NCBI GenBank assembly: GCA_914767715.1
Contig: OU612069.1
Coordinates: forward strand, 10,475,387-10,539,386
Length of the DNA stretch: 64,000 nucleotides
Source of the DNA: Membranipora membranacea
Taxonomy: Eukaryota > Bryozoa > Gymnolaemata > Cheilostomatida > Membraniporidae
Direction of reading: 5' to 3'
The notes beneath the pieces were generated by a model that saw nothing but the letters and a program-made list of their open reading frames with translations, was not told the origin of the DNA and made no database searches. This document shows, in pieces, positions 52,330-64,000 of this stretch (its first letter is position 1; each line of letters begins with the position of its first letter). The translations under genes were made by a program, and so were the position numbers.

Positions 52330-54200
52330 ATTGTCAAATGCGAAGCATGACTATCTGTATTAATCGGTTGAACTCTGTTGTGTCAGAGTTAAGCGAGCAT
52401 GCAAACTGAATCGCCAAGAGGATGTTGTAACAGTTACATCAGACTAGTATGCATTGTGATAGGGCAGGGTTATGCCCTAAAACCGTTAAGATTTAACAAG
52501 AAATATGCTTCTTTAATCCAATCCCCCTCCCCCCCCCCCCCCCCGCTCCTCCGGACACTTCAGACAACACATTTGGCAAGGTTTGAGATTGTTTGCTAAT
52601 CATTCTGGATGTGGGTGAATAGAGAATTCTATTGTAATCCTTGTTGTTTAAAGCAAAGTCATCAGAAAATCAATGGCCCAGACTTTAATTGCGATAGAAA
52701 ATAATTGGCAAACGAATATAATTAGGTTTTATAACCAAATAATTTTTAATAAAACTGTACTTAATACAGTTGCTCCATCAAAGAATGGAAATGTAAATAA
52801 AATCTTCGTGTCAAACTTTCATTAAATGAAAATGAACTGAATTATGGCAAGACCTGTCATTTCCCTCAGGTCATATAACGATTCAACATAGTCATAGACC
52901 TATCCATGTACGTCCACTACAAGATATGGCACATGTGACTGCAAAACCCAACCAGGGCCAACCAGGAACAACCCGTGGCCGTAGGTTGTCTTTTTGTGTC
53001 ACCCTTTTCTTGACCAGCAAGGTCTAAAATGAAAGATGGCCAATACTGTGACCTGGCATCTGTATCTCTACTAGCCAGCCAATACTGGTCACCTTCACAC
53101 AGTGCAATCCAATCAGATTGTGCCTATTTCTCTCAGTAATAATTATTGTATATTTATAACTTAAAACAAAAATTATTGTAGGATATTTGCATGTTCTTAT
53201 GGAAACTATTTCAATATGCTAAGAGATTTTCATGAAACCCAATTTAGTTTTTACCAGAGGTCGCCAACTGTTTTATATAAGTGAAATACAAAAATATCTG
53301 AAATCTGAAAAGTTAGCTACTCAAAATATGGAAATTATCTGCTACCGGTCATGTTATGGAAATTGTCGATTCTCGAAGTTACCACCTTATAGCTGTTCAA
53401 AATGTGATTCTCTTCGGGCTTTGTATTTGGAATAAATAAGTTGGGTGCAATTTTTTGAAATCCTGAATTTTGAAATTTTTAGCCCTGTGAGATTAGTTAA
53501 TCTGCTATTTCTATTACCTACATGGACATAGGCAAGAGTTTTTTAGATTATAAATTTCATGAATTCTCACAAAAATTGTGCTGTTCATTATTCCAGGTGT
53601 CTACTCATGAAAAGTTGAAAACGTCTGTATATCACATTTTACGGTTTTTTCCTATCATAAGCTAAAAATACATTGTATGAAGAAGCAAATTGTTATGTTT
53701 ATCATTTTTACTTAAATTTGGAGGTACCTGGCAAAAATGTACTATGCCTGATCTGCAATCAAAACCATCGGCCAAGAAGATTTTAGCGAGTACCTCCTTG
53801 ATGTTAGCAACAGCTTTCCTGGTGGATAATACAACCGTCACTTCTATATCTATTCTAATCACATGGTTCAACAATGTAGTATAACGTTACATAACATGGT
53901 ATAAATGGATAATTTGTGTTCAGGTTTGTAGCATGGAATGGTTTTAATTGCAATAAAAATTGAATAATAATGTTATGGGAAAAGTAAGAATAAATAATAC
54001 CTACCGCCTGATTATTTCATTAATATATTTTAGAAAATGAGAAGTTTCATATATTTATACTCTTTATATTTATCTTCATCACCGGTTGGTAATCTTATCA
54101 TGAGGTGACCCAAATTAGGCTTTTGTGCTTATCTGTTTATCTTTCATAAGCTGCAACGCTTGATCAACACAAACCAGATTTATGCATCTGTCTGTCAAAA
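52330..54200. other. Intergenic DNA, no gene recognised
   Basis: AT-rich, with a C-run near 52,530-52,545. Open frames such as 53,232-53,435 and 53,690-53,884 show no recognisable domain, signal or homology, and I do not call them genes. Confidence 0.45.
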
Positions 54201-54204
54201 CCTA

Positions 54205-54330
54205 TATCAAATTTAATCTAATTGCCTGCATTCCAATTGCTCCCTTCTGTGGTCTCTTTGCAGGTCAGCGGCGTGTCCAGTGGATCAGGAGCAACTCCGA
54301 ATGCAGGCAAGTGGACCAAACTTGGTCTAG
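54205..54330. mobile_element. Foldback element, family 1, copy 3
   Basis: Left arm AATTGCCTGCATTCCAATTG, right arm GCAACTCCGAATGCAGGCAA, then GACCAAACTTGGTCTAG at the right end. The left terminal few bases are diverged. Confidence 0.7.
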
Positions 54331-54499
54331 CCCAATTAATCCCATCAAACAATCCCATCAAGTAAAACTCATCACAACTGAATTTAGAGGTATTTCACTC
54401 ACCCAACACTTGCCTTGTCTTGTCTTTGAGAAGAGGCTGACCGAGGTAACTCGGATCAACCTGGGTTCAGGTCTCAGGGACCCATAGAACTCAAACCTT

Positions 54500-55095
54500 C
54501 CATAAAACAAAGTTTAATCTAGCATCGTTGTTCAAAACATCCCGAAATACTAATGAATCGGAGCAAATCTGAAACTGTGATGCACGTTGGCTTAGCTGCC
54601 CCCTTTAGGACGTATTGACCAAAGGTTCGCTGCCTCGTCTGTTTGTAGAATTGGCATGAGGTTACAAAGTGAAGGGCTGTGTCTTTGTCTTGACCACAAT
54701 TTGGACAGTCTATTTCATCTGTTAGCTTGAGTTTTTGCAGGTGTACCTTGAATGGCCCGTGACCAGTTACAACTGATATGAGGTTACTTTTCTCTGAGCG
54801 TCCAAAGCAGAGGAGCCCAGTTTCAAATCTTAGATTCAGTTCACTGATGAATGATTTTGTATGATTACCATGTTTACAATTTCCAATAAATAATTTTCTG
54901 CTTTATGACTGATTGGGTTACAGGGAGTGCTGGTTCTGGACCATAAAAGTCACGGGCAGAACCAGCATTTGCAAGTAAGTTCGCTTGTTCATTTCCATAG
55001 ATGCCGATGCATGCTCCAATGCTAGGACAGTGCATGGAATTGTTTTCAAGCCAACCTGGCAACCAGTAGAGAATTATTCCCTCCGATATACACAC
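54500..55095 (-). mobile_element. Decayed 3' end of a non-LTR retrotransposon (RNase H and C-terminal Cys/His region)
   Basis: On the minus strand a frame from 55,095 reads YWLPG and then GIYGNEQANLLANAGSA, the conserved end of a retroelement RNase H domain, here split by an extra segment of about 15 residues. That frame stops near 54,874. A second frame continues directly (HGNHTKSFISELNLRF, then VVTGHGPFKVHLQKL, CPNCGQD and ALHFVTSCQFY) to a stop near 54,520. The second part matches the H/C-rich tail that follows RNase H in many LINE ORF2 proteins. No reverse transcriptase is visible upstream, so it is a 5'-truncated, frameshifted relic. Confidence 0.75.
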
Positions 55096-55544
55096 ATATT
55101 AATTACACACATAGCCTTTATACCATAGCCCACATAACTATACGGATAAAATAGACTAGAGCTGCTAGGGATATTTTGAAGTGTGAATGTGACCTTAGGT
55201 ATTTGGTGCAAATTAATCAAAGTACAAAATATCCCATTGGCCTATTTTAGCAAGTCAATTTTTTGCTCTGTTTTGTTGCAAAGTTATCTTTGAATTTAAT
55301 TTAATTTGGAGTTATACGGTTTGGTGTGGGGTCTACTTTGATATCCAATCGCTGTAATGTAGAAATATAATCAGGGTATAATGCCTGATTGAGCATAAAA
55401 ATCAAAGGGTACATTTGAAGTACTTTAAGATCGACAAGATCTGAATTAATGAGTTGAAAATTATAAAACACTGTTTTAATTCAAATTATGAACTTGTCAG
55501 AACCAAAGCAAGATTGAGGTTCCCATAACAAGCTTCTCTACACT

Positions 55545-55835
55545 AGTCCTGGGGGGTCTTTCAGTTAGAATGAGCAATGCTTTACTAAAGTCATATACAT
55601 ATAAATAAAGTATTTATAATTTATATTTTTATGGCTATAGCAAATTTTCGCTCACTTGGTCTTTCAATTAGACAATTTTGTATCCAATTTGCTTACTCAG
55701 AATTTACATAATTCTATCAATGAGTGAGCGATGTGAGAGCGAAACATTAGTAGGTCTCACTCACTCACTGTGTGAGCGATCAGATAGCGATTATTTTGCT
55801 GATTATAATCAAAGGACCCCTCTGAGGACTTTATT
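55545..55835. mobile_element. Short TIR element, family 5
   Basis: The left end AGTCCTGGGGGGTCTTTCAG and the right end, read as its complement AGTCCTCAGAGGGGTCCTTT, are imperfect inverted repeats continuing into GAATGAGCAA / ATAATCAGCAAAA. A related end (GAGCGATCAGATTACGATT, then GAAAGACC plus C-run) is at about 26,430-26,490. Confidence 0.55.
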
Positions 55836-56592
55836 GGCTTTGAGCGTGACATTGTCATGTTGATATGCGAGCCAATTGCTTGATTTGACATTGAATGAGG
55901 GAGTTCATTGATTTGATCATAGATTAGAATATCAGGTAAACAAATGATAGAATAATCGAGTTAGAACCATTTATATTAAATGATCTGCCTATGGTCTGGT
56001 CTGAACCGTCCTTCCTGTCTGAAATGGGACAACCAATTTTTTAAAGATAACTTTAGAGTTGTTTGCTCCCGGTTGATAATATAAAATAGTAGAAGTTGTC
56101 CTCCGAAATATGATACATAGATGAATGTTTGCTTGGTAACACACACGTAGTCTAAGAAAGTATGTCACAGGTCGAAATATTTGAAAATTAAACATCTCTA
56201 TAGAGATGGAACTTTAACATAGCCTGAGAATATTCTAGAGGAAAAAACTGTGTTCACTTAGCATCAAACGAACTCCAGAGGCATTTCTTGTACTATTTTT
56301 CGGTAAAAGTGGAATTACCGACCCTCATCTGAAGCTTGTGCTGCTGCTGTTAAGTTTTTTAATGGGGAAGACCATTCGGTTCTAGATCTGTTTACAATAG
56401 TTATCACTGTTGTCAGCATCATATTTATTGAGTTGAAACTTTAAGTCAGCAGCAGTGTGTGTATGTGTCTGCATCTCAACAACATCATCATCATCACATT
56501 ATTTTAACATTTGCTGCACATCATCATCCTACTTAATCTACTGACTAAACAGCAAAGCGATCCCCTTATCTGCAGACCACACCACAACAACA
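55836..56592. other. Upstream region of SUGT1, no feature recognised
   Basis: AT-rich sequence presumably holding the SUGT1 promoter and 5' UTR. No TATA box is convincing. CAT/ATC-rich low complexity at about 56,480-56,530. Confidence 0.4.
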
Positions 56593-59500
56593 ATGGCAGA
56601 TGAATCATTCAGGTAAGTTCCTGCTTTATTTATATTCACTTCTACTCCTTTGTTGTTTTTTGTTTATCATCATACAGTTGTTTTCAATACATAGCCTACA
56701 TGGTTTTCTGGCATACCAACAATGTTGCCTCCTCATTGTGATGCAACTTGTGGGCGAACATCTTTAATTATATCCCTGTCTTCATAGCATCTCATCTAAC
56801 ATTTATATCTCTCTACTGTGTCATAATGTCAATATACTCACTTCTTTTTCAGCAAAGGTAATGATGCATTTGTGGATGAAGATTACAAACAAGCGATAAA
56901 AGTGAGTGGATCTTGAGGTCAACCCAGGTCAACTGGCGGCATAATAATCTATTTTGCGCATTAAGGCCGAAAATTTCAGTTCTTGGTTTTTATTATGAAG
57001 TATTATCGAATGGATTCAAAACTGACTGTAACCATATCTGGTAGTGCAACGTCCAACCAGCATGTGGACCTGGGCAATCCTTACCTTGTCATGTGGCCAA
57101 TTGATTTTTGGTTTTGGGAGTCATCTGGTATCATAGGGGTACTTGTCATGTATACTGTGCATTAGTAGACCTTGCTTTGTTTTGCTCAGCATGTTTTGAA
57201 TATTCGTTACTGTCTGTTATATAGTGTTACACTGAGGCCATATCACAGAATCCAGAGAAACCAGAATACTTCTCCAACAGATCAAACGCTCATCTCAAAC
57301 TCAAGAACTATACAGGTAAGTCAACCAGTTGTGATACTAGTCTATATTATTACTAGTTTGAGGCAGCTCACAGAGAAGTCTTGGTAATACAACGTCTCAG
57401 TACAAAGCATTAACATGTTTATGCCAAGACCAAGTTCGGCTCATTTGCCTGCTTTTAGAGTAGCTCCCGTTCCACTGGGCACGCCAGGGTGTGACCAGTG
57501 GAAGGGAGCAACTGGAATACAGGCGATTGGATTAAACTTGATCTAGTTTAATTTGGATCATGTTGAATTTCTGGCATAGAGCGGTGTGAGCCCTAAATCC
57601 AATATTTGACACGCCTTGGATCTCCAGATCTTATTCTTTTGTGTTTATATTATGTATATGAAATCAGTTGTAGACCTTATTTATAAGGAGCCTGTGGGCT
57701 TAAAAGTGTTTAATCTGTGACCTTCTTTTCCCTATAATACAAGGTTTAGTAATAAATTTAATAAATGATGAATTCAGGAATAAATAAATCCAATGTTGTT
57801 GTATTTATAGAAGCACTAGAAGACGCAGATAAATCTCTGGGTTTATCTGATAAGAACATGAGAGCTCACATGAGGAGGGGTATAGCTCTATATGAACTGG
57901 ATAGACTACAAGATGCCATGCTCTCATTCAACTCTGCCAAAAAAATAGACGGTAGGTAACTACTTGGTTTGGGATCTTTGGACAAGAAAAAAAGAGATAA
58001 TCTGATGACTCGTCTCTGTCAAGAGTGGTTTTATGTCACCTCTGTCTCTCTGTGGTTTTATGCCAATAGAATATTCTTTGTTACAATTTTACAGCAGTTC
58101 CCATTTCACAAGCAAATAGAAAATGAGTGATACTTGCTGCAACTGGTTATTATGCAATCTTTACTCAGTTTCTTTCATTAAGCAATCGACAACTGTACAC
58201 CTGTACACCTGTACAACTGTACACCTGTATGCAAGCAATGTATCTCCTTTTGTCCTCAGTTTAGACGAGATCTCACTTATCTGAGATCTCACTTATCTGT
58301 CTGTCAGTCCTACAGTCTAATGGTCAGATGATCTGGACTTGTCTGCAATCTGACTGCCCTGTCTAAGCGATATTATAGAATTCAACTATGTTACATAATA
58401 ACTAACTCGTATTATTAACAGATGAGGATCATACTTTGACTCATTGGCATGAGAAGTGTAGTATAGCCTTAGAAAAAAAAGCTGTTGCTGAGGCACCTCC
58501 GCCCCCACCCCCTAAACCGTCAGTCAAGTAAGTTTCTAAGAAATGTGTAACTCCCCAAGGTTCACCACACTGACATCGAGATTACACTATAATCATGTGT
58601 ATCTCTAATATTGAGAGTTGATTTAGTACGAGTACCTAACAAGTACCCACCCCTAATTAGTTAAATTGAACTCGAGTTGTCACACCAACTTGCCTCCGAT
58701 GGTACTCAAGCTAAGTGGATTGTTTTACTCCCTATCGATCAGAGATATATGTGCAATAGTATATCACGTCATCAGTGTTGCATTTCACACTCATTGCTGT
58801 ATTATAATTGCGGTTTCAAAATGCTGCAGACATCTATTCTGGAAATTGTTCATTGGGAGAAATCTATTGGATACTTCATGAATATAAAACTGCGTGATAT
58901 ACACACAATCCTAAAATACAAAATTTCATTTGACTAATGAATTACTTTGCCTGTTATTCAGTGACTTGTGTATGCCTGTTTTCAGATATGACTGGTATCA
59001 AACTGAATCTAATATAGTGATTACCATTCTAGTAAAGAAAGTAAATAAAGATACCTTCACTCACACCATTACCGATACCCAGGTACTTATATCTTACTTA
59101 CGTACTGACTTCAGTTATTACTAACTTAGGTACTTACTTCAATATCGTTAACTGATGTGCCTCTTCGAGAGTGCGGGGATTACTACCCAGATGCCTTTTA
59201 GATTTGGCCAGTTACTCAGCACAGTCCTATAGAAGCTTTAAAGTGGTTATTTTTTAAATAACTCATTTTAGTCAGCTTGCCTATCCAAGTTTTTTATTGA
59301 AGTTGTTTGCTCCTGTAACTTGTTTATTTTAGATAGGACAACTACGACTCTGAAAACAAGTTGAAAGCTGACAAACACATTAAGTTTGTGTGTTTTTATT
59401 GAACAACAAAACATCTTTACCTGTTTACCTGCCCTATTTATGACTACAATGAGTTGGTCTATGATGTTCAAGTATTACTCGTATATATTATAACCGACTG

Positions 59501-62500
59501 CCATCTAATCCGAATTGCCAACAAAATACAGGTTTTATGCATTTTATCATTATTGTTTTTCCTTCTTGTATTAAAACCTGTAAGGGTGGCCACCTTTCTT
59601 GAGGTAACATACCAAACGGTTTGAAATGAAGATTATATTTTTATTATTACAGGCAGATTTATCATTACTGATACCAGGTACCGACACCACATGGGAAGAG
59701 CATATTAAGTTTGCTCATCCTGTAGACAACACTAAAACTAAAGTCAGCGTATTATCAACCAAGGTGAGAATATATGTTTATAAGAGAGCGCCATGTAGAA
59801 AACAATAGTGCATATGGAGATTGTAAGAAATATTTCGGTAATCAAACAACATTCACTCAATACAACTCCTGCATGTATTTCACAAGAGAAAACAAGTCAA
59901 ACCCTTATTAACCTGATCTACTCTACAATTTCACACCCAAGTTGCACTGTGTGATATTTCTTCAAATACCATGTAAGTAACTGATATGATAGATGACAAC
60001 AGAAATGAAATGATGACGAAGTTGCTTTCTTTCGAATTTCATGTACAAAGTCAATTTTTTTGTTCTATGGATTTGACAAGTTTCAAGAAATTAGTTTTCT
60101 AGTCCGAAAATGTATTATAGGCTGACAGAGTATCATAACATTGTTGGTATTATTTGGACAACCAATAATCTTATTCAGCACATACTTTATTCAAGGTTTG
60201 TTTTCCAGCCAAAAATTGCATGACCACTGATAAGAAACATGATCATTGTTTTATGGTTTAGATCCAATAATAGACTGTCATGCAATAAGGGACATGAGAA
60301 TACCACCCATGCCATGCTATACTATGCCATGCTCAGTATTTTCCACTGATCCATAAATTCATATCAATACTTGATCATTGATCAATACTTGTCAATAGAG
60401 ACCACCCTAGTTGTGATAGCTTTGGATATAGTGACTGAATATGACATACTCAGTGTGCCACATATGCTATTGTGACAACAAAGACCACCCTAGTTGTGAC
60501 ACTTTGATCACACAATGCATGCATGGTCGGAATGGTGGGGCATGTTGCGCTACGCACCAAATCTAAAGCAACCAGTTTTTGACTGTTTTTCTTTTCTTCA
60601 TGTATCTCGTGTCATCCTACGAAAATGACATGCTTGAACAGCAAGTATTTAATAGTATGAGAATAATCAACTGAAGGTTGAATAGAGCTTAAAACAAGAG
60701 TAATCTAAAATTAACTCACTGTTCGCACCATGAAGGTTGATGCATGATACCTTTTCAAAAGCTCAAATTCCCACAAATGTCTACAAAATCAATACTTTGG
60801 GTTTAATTTTTGTTTAAGTGAAGACTGTCTTCTCCTGGATGGATAGGCCAGGAAGGGTGGTATAGCCTACCCTCCCAGGATAGGCTTTACAGCTGATGAT
60901 AATTTGGAGTTGTCCTCTATTGTTATAAATAAACATGAAGTTCGCATTCAAAAGAGGACTTTCCCATAAGACATGGTATAAACTTTAATCATCATCACAT
61001 ACTAACACGCAGTATACATCCGACTGAACAATGGGTTAGAGACAACTCTCTAACTCATTGAACTCCTTGTCTCTAACTCCTTGAATTGAACGAACTATAA
61101 TTATAATGGGGTCATGATTTGTAATAGTTACCAAACCTAAAAAATCATTCTATCAGAGGCACAATATGGAGAGAGAGCGCAGGATGGCTGTCCCCATGTG
61201 TAACTAACTATGATATATTGAGAGAGAGCTCAGGATGGCTGTCCCCGTGTGTAATTAACTATGATATATTGAGAGAGAGCTCAGGATGGCTGTCCCCATG
61301 TGTAATTAACTATGATATATTGAGAGAGAGGGCAGGCTGGCTGTCCCCATGTGTAACTAACTATGATATATTGAGAGAGAGGGCAGGCTGGCTGTCCCCA
61401 TGTGTAACTAACTATGATATATTGAGAGAGAGGGCAGGCTGGCTGTCCCCATGTGTAATTTAGTATGATATATTGACTGATGATAAACGTATTTGATTTA
61501 CTTGTATATAAATATTCTTTTTATAGATTGAGATAAAGCTATACAAGCTGGAGGGAATTCGCTGGAACGCTCTGGAAGCTGGTGTCTCGGACTTAGACCA
61601 GATTAAAAGCTTTAATGCTGCTGGCCAAGGTAAGTTTTACACTACTGGAGGAAAATATACCCTGATTCCAATTTACAAGGTTTGATTGTTTAATATTGGC
61701 AGATTTTGATTTTTAAAAGACCAGTTAATCTATAATTGGGACTTTACGTAAAATCTTATCAATATTTGGCTTTGGGGTGATCTCGATAATCAAAATAGTA
61801 CTGCTGCCACTCATGCAAATTTGTGCTCATTGAATTCTGCATAGCTCCAAGATAATTAATTGAGACTTAAATCTCATAATTGCCACCTAATGAGCTAATA
61901 ATTTGCACAAAATGATCTCCAAAACCAGGGCATGAAATCTACGCACCCGGCTTAAGACGTGTACAGTTTGCACTAGTAAGACGGTAACTACGACACCTGT
62001 TGCGATAGATAATTAATTTCATACCCTAATTTTGACGATCAGTTTGTGCAAATTATTTGCTCATTATGTGACAATGCTGAGATTGCAGCGTCATTTTATT
62101 AGTTTTGAGCTATACAGAATTCTATAAGCACACATTTGGCTGTGTGGCAGCAGTGGATATATGGATATATTCATCCTGTAGATATTTTATTTTATTTGAT
62201 TCCTACGCCAAGGGAACACAGTCAGGGAGAAAATATCTATTCATCAATTAATCAGTAGGTCTAAAGCGATAAAGTACAGTTATACAGTACAGCTACTGTT
62301 GTCTTATCATGAGACATCCACATATTTCGACTGATGTATGAAAGTATTAATTATATCTTGTAGAGACATGTATGTCATTCTCAACACATCAAATCGTTGG
62401 TTTTAAATGTTGCCCACATACATTAACAACACAAGAACTAAGTTCTTCGGAATGAGGAAATCCTGGTATGACTCTTTTATGTATTTGATTGAGTGATTGA

Positions 62501-63597
62501 TTGACTGATTGATTGACTGACTGATTGATTGACTGACCAATCGGTTGACTGATTGATAGGTGCGACAGCGATGAGCAGTAGTAAGTGGGACAAGCTGGCA
62601 GCAGCCGAGGCAGAAGAAGAAAAGAATGAGAAGTTAGAAGGTGACGCTGCCTTACAGAAATTATTCCAGGATATATACGCTAATGGTAACGAGGAAACTA
62701 AGAAAGCTATGAACAAATCATTCGTAAGTCTCACCCCCCCCCCCCTCCCTACAATCACACTGATATCGAGGCTACACTATTATCAGGTGTATCTCTGATT
62801 TTTAGAGTCAATTTAGTATGAGTACCTAACATGTACCCGCCCCTAATTAGTAAAATTGACCTCGGGTCCTCACACCAAGTTACCTGTGATCAATGAACTC
62901 CCTCCTCATTGCTGTGATGGTACCACTACTAAATGAATTAATTCACTCTCCATCGATCAGAGATATACATGCAATCGTATAAAAGTAAACAATAATTACT
63001 GTATCATATGTATAACGACTAACTCGCCTATAGAGCTACAATCACATACCATATTTACCCTGCACTATCGCTGTGACAAGGCTAGTGTTACCCACATACA
63101 CATACTTTGTGTCTCAGAGTTGATCTTTTTCTGGTGGTGGATGCATTAGATTACAGAGAGTAACTAGTTCTACTCACTCGATAGACTTGTCATCATATAA
63201 CAAAACTTAATCTTGAACAAATCTAAGACTGGAAGATAATGCGGCAAACTATACAAAAATAACATATAATATTTTGGACAGAATTCAATGATATATAGAC
63301 ACTGAGGCTTCATCTAGGTTTTTATCCCCAGTAACATATTATATGTAAAGCCTTTACCCAAGAGCCCTGGTGGTAGTAGCAGCCAAGTATTGAACTCCGA
63401 TCTCATACAGAAGGCAGACTCTGCCACTGAGCTTCTTTGTTATTGTGAGGTGAGACTATCAAAGCTCAAGTTTATTTCTATATTTATAGCAACAATCAGG
63501 AGGTACTGTGCTGAGTACTAACTGGGGAGATATCGGCAAACAGGATGTGGGAGTCAAACCACCCGATGGAATGGAGTACAAGAAATGGAATAATTAA
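56593..63597 (+). CDS. SUGT1: SGT1 homologue, HSP90 co-chaperone, 10 exons
   Basis: Adaptor linking HSP90 to SCF ubiquitin ligases, kinetochore assembly and NLR immune receptors, in cytosol and nucleus. Exons: 56593-56612, 56853-56901, 57225-57315, 57811-57951, 58422-58527, 58986-59082, 59653-59763, 61527-61629, 62560-62723, 63490-63597. The total is 990 nt, 329 aa (the short human isoform is about 333), with all phases consistent. The TPR region is about residues 1-110 ([54 protein letters not shown]). An Ala/Pro linker ([13 protein letters not shown]) leads to a CS domain (about 137-225, [20 protein letters not shown]), the HSP90-binding fold. The C-terminal SGS domain (about 240-329) contains [26 protein letters not shown] and [10 protein letters not shown]. 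Start ATG 56,593 gives MADESFSKGN, and CAACA upstream places A at -3. Confidence 0.95.
57424..57546. mobile_element. Foldback element, family 1, copy 4
   Basis: Left arm CCAAGACCAAGTTCGGCTCA with GCCTGCTTTTAGAGTAGCTCCC; right arm GGGAGCAACTGGAATACAGG and GGATTAAACTTGATCTAG. In SUGT1 intron 3. Confidence 0.75.
58567..58778 (+). mobile_element. Short TIR element (MITE-like), family 2
   Basis: ACACTGACATCGAGATTACA at the left and ATATCACGTCATCAGTGT at the right are inverted repeats. The interior GAGTACCTAACAAGTACCCA and CTATCGATCAGAGATATA are shared with the copies at 39,941 and 62,757. In SUGT1 intron 5. Confidence 0.78.
61165..61475. repeat. 51-bp minisatellite, about 6 copies
   Basis: Unit GAGAGAGAGCTCAGGATGGC followed by TGTCCCCATGTGTAACTAACTATGATATATT, with spacing of 51 bp (61,169 and 61,220). 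In SUGT1 intron 7. The open frame 61,218-61,463 with a repeating product is a consequence of the 51-bp (17-codon) period. Confidence 0.92.
61799..62157. mobile_element. Short TIR element, family 3, copy 2
   Basis: Starts TACTGCTGCCACTCATGCAA and ends TTGGCTGTGTGGCAGCAGT. Shares CATACCCTAATTTTGACGAT and ACAATGCTGAGATTGCAGC with the copy at 41,944. In SUGT1 intron 8. Confidence 0.75.
62485..62557. repeat. GATTGACT-type simple repeat before SUGT1 exon 9
   Basis: Repeated TGATTGATTGACTGA runs up to the exon 9 acceptor (GATTGATAG at 62,551-62,559), so it forms the 3' splice-site region. Confidence 0.8.
62757..62983 (+). mobile_element. Short TIR element (MITE-like), family 2, right end truncated
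   Basis: ACACTGATATCGAGGCTACA at the left and CATCGATCAGAGATATACAT near the right, as in the other three copies; the final CATCAGTGT is missing. In SUGT1 intron 9. Confidence 0.72.
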
Positions 63598-63636
63598 TGT
63601 CACATATCACCATGTAAAGATCACATGACGAGTACT

Positions 63637-63696
63637 GATAGTGACCCTGACAGTGACCCTGACAGTGACCCTGATAGTGACCCTGACAGTGATTCT
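63637..63696 (+). repeat. 12-bp tandem repeat in the SUGT1 3' UTR
   Basis: Five copies of GACAGTGACCCT or a one-base variant, starting about 40 nt after the SUGT1 stop codon. Confidence 0.9.
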
Positions 63697-63732
63697 GGTG
63701 TTATTGTGATTATCATAGCTCTACATCTATCA

Positions 63733-64000
63733 TGATGAATCGCCTACGTATTATCAAGACTCTTGAGGAAGATCCTTTGGCTGATAAATGCAATGTTAAA
63801 TTTTTCACGAGATGTAAACATTTCTTGACTGACAATGACTTACACCGATCATATCAAGGTCTTTACATTATGTTCAATAATTTGCTTGGCAGATATTTTT
63901 CTGATATAATTTGCCCCTGTATAGAGATAAAATCCATCAACTTTCGCTGAGATACTGATTCTGTTTTTCACTTTTGCTGTGACTGTGGTTTTCATGTTAG
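63733..64000. other. SUGT1 3' flank, no gene recognised
   Basis: AT-rich. No canonical AATAAA is seen before the window ends, so the SUGT1 transcript end is probably outside it. The small open frame 63,732-63,950 has no recognisable features. Confidence 0.4.

Noticed and set aside
53232-53884. Small genes in the 52.3-54.2 kb gap
   Set aside because: Short AT-rich open frames without domain, signal peptide, splice logic or codon pattern.
61218-61463. An 81-residue protein with five repeats of a 17-residue unit
   Set aside because: It is the 51-bp intronic minisatellite read in frame; it lies inside a SUGT1 intron with no splice or signal evidence.

Overview
The window is nuclear DNA from an invertebrate animal. 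The evidence is intron-dense protein-coding genes with GT-AG splicing, AT-rich introns and intergenic DNA, TATA boxes and AATAAA signals, tRNA-derived SINE-like repeats, many short inverted-repeat elements, and metazoan orthologues (USP9X, PCCA, SUGT1) next to C-type lectin genes, one of which also has a chitin-binding domain. I cannot place the phylum from sequence alone. There is no CRISPR, operon or prokaryotic feature. All splice models below were built by hand from reading frame, GT-AG sites, intron phase and remembered family alignments; no transcript was available.

Layout. (1) 872-33,852, minus strand: a complete USP9X/fat facets deubiquitinase in 51 coding exons (8,151 nt, 2,716 aa); phase is consistent at every junction. 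Its second intron (27,983-32,879) contains, on the opposite strand, a complete five-exon secreted lectin gene (28,947-31,163: peritrophin-A chitin-binding domain, C-type lectin domain, then a tandem 11-residue repeat). (2) 35,857-50,225, plus strand: propionyl-CoA carboxylase alpha subunit (PCCA) in 18 exons (728 aa), divergent from USP9X with about 2 kb between start codons. (3) 51,004-52,231, minus strand: a second C-type lectin with signal peptide and EPN/WND motifs, carrying a 5-bp tandem duplication that breaks the frame. (4) 54,500-55,100, minus strand: the decayed 3' end of a non-LTR retrotransposon. (5) 56,593-63,597, plus strand: SUGT1/SGT1 co-chaperone in 10 exons (329 aa).

The genes are not a functional pathway. 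They are housekeeping genes (protein deubiquitination, mitochondrial propionate catabolism, HSP90 co-chaperone) with two secreted lectin genes among them. The unusual content lies in the introns. At least six families of short terminal-inverted-repeat elements occur, including an 839-bp near-perfect palindrome made of two 385-bp elements. There are several minisatellites. Two of these (43 bp x about 52 in PCCA; 41 bp x 2-4 in USP9X) begin at an exon's 3' edge and repeat the exon end together with its 5' splice site many times into the downstream intron. A third array (72 bp x about 19, USP9X intron 12) carries an E-box and a nuclear-receptor-like direct repeat in most units.
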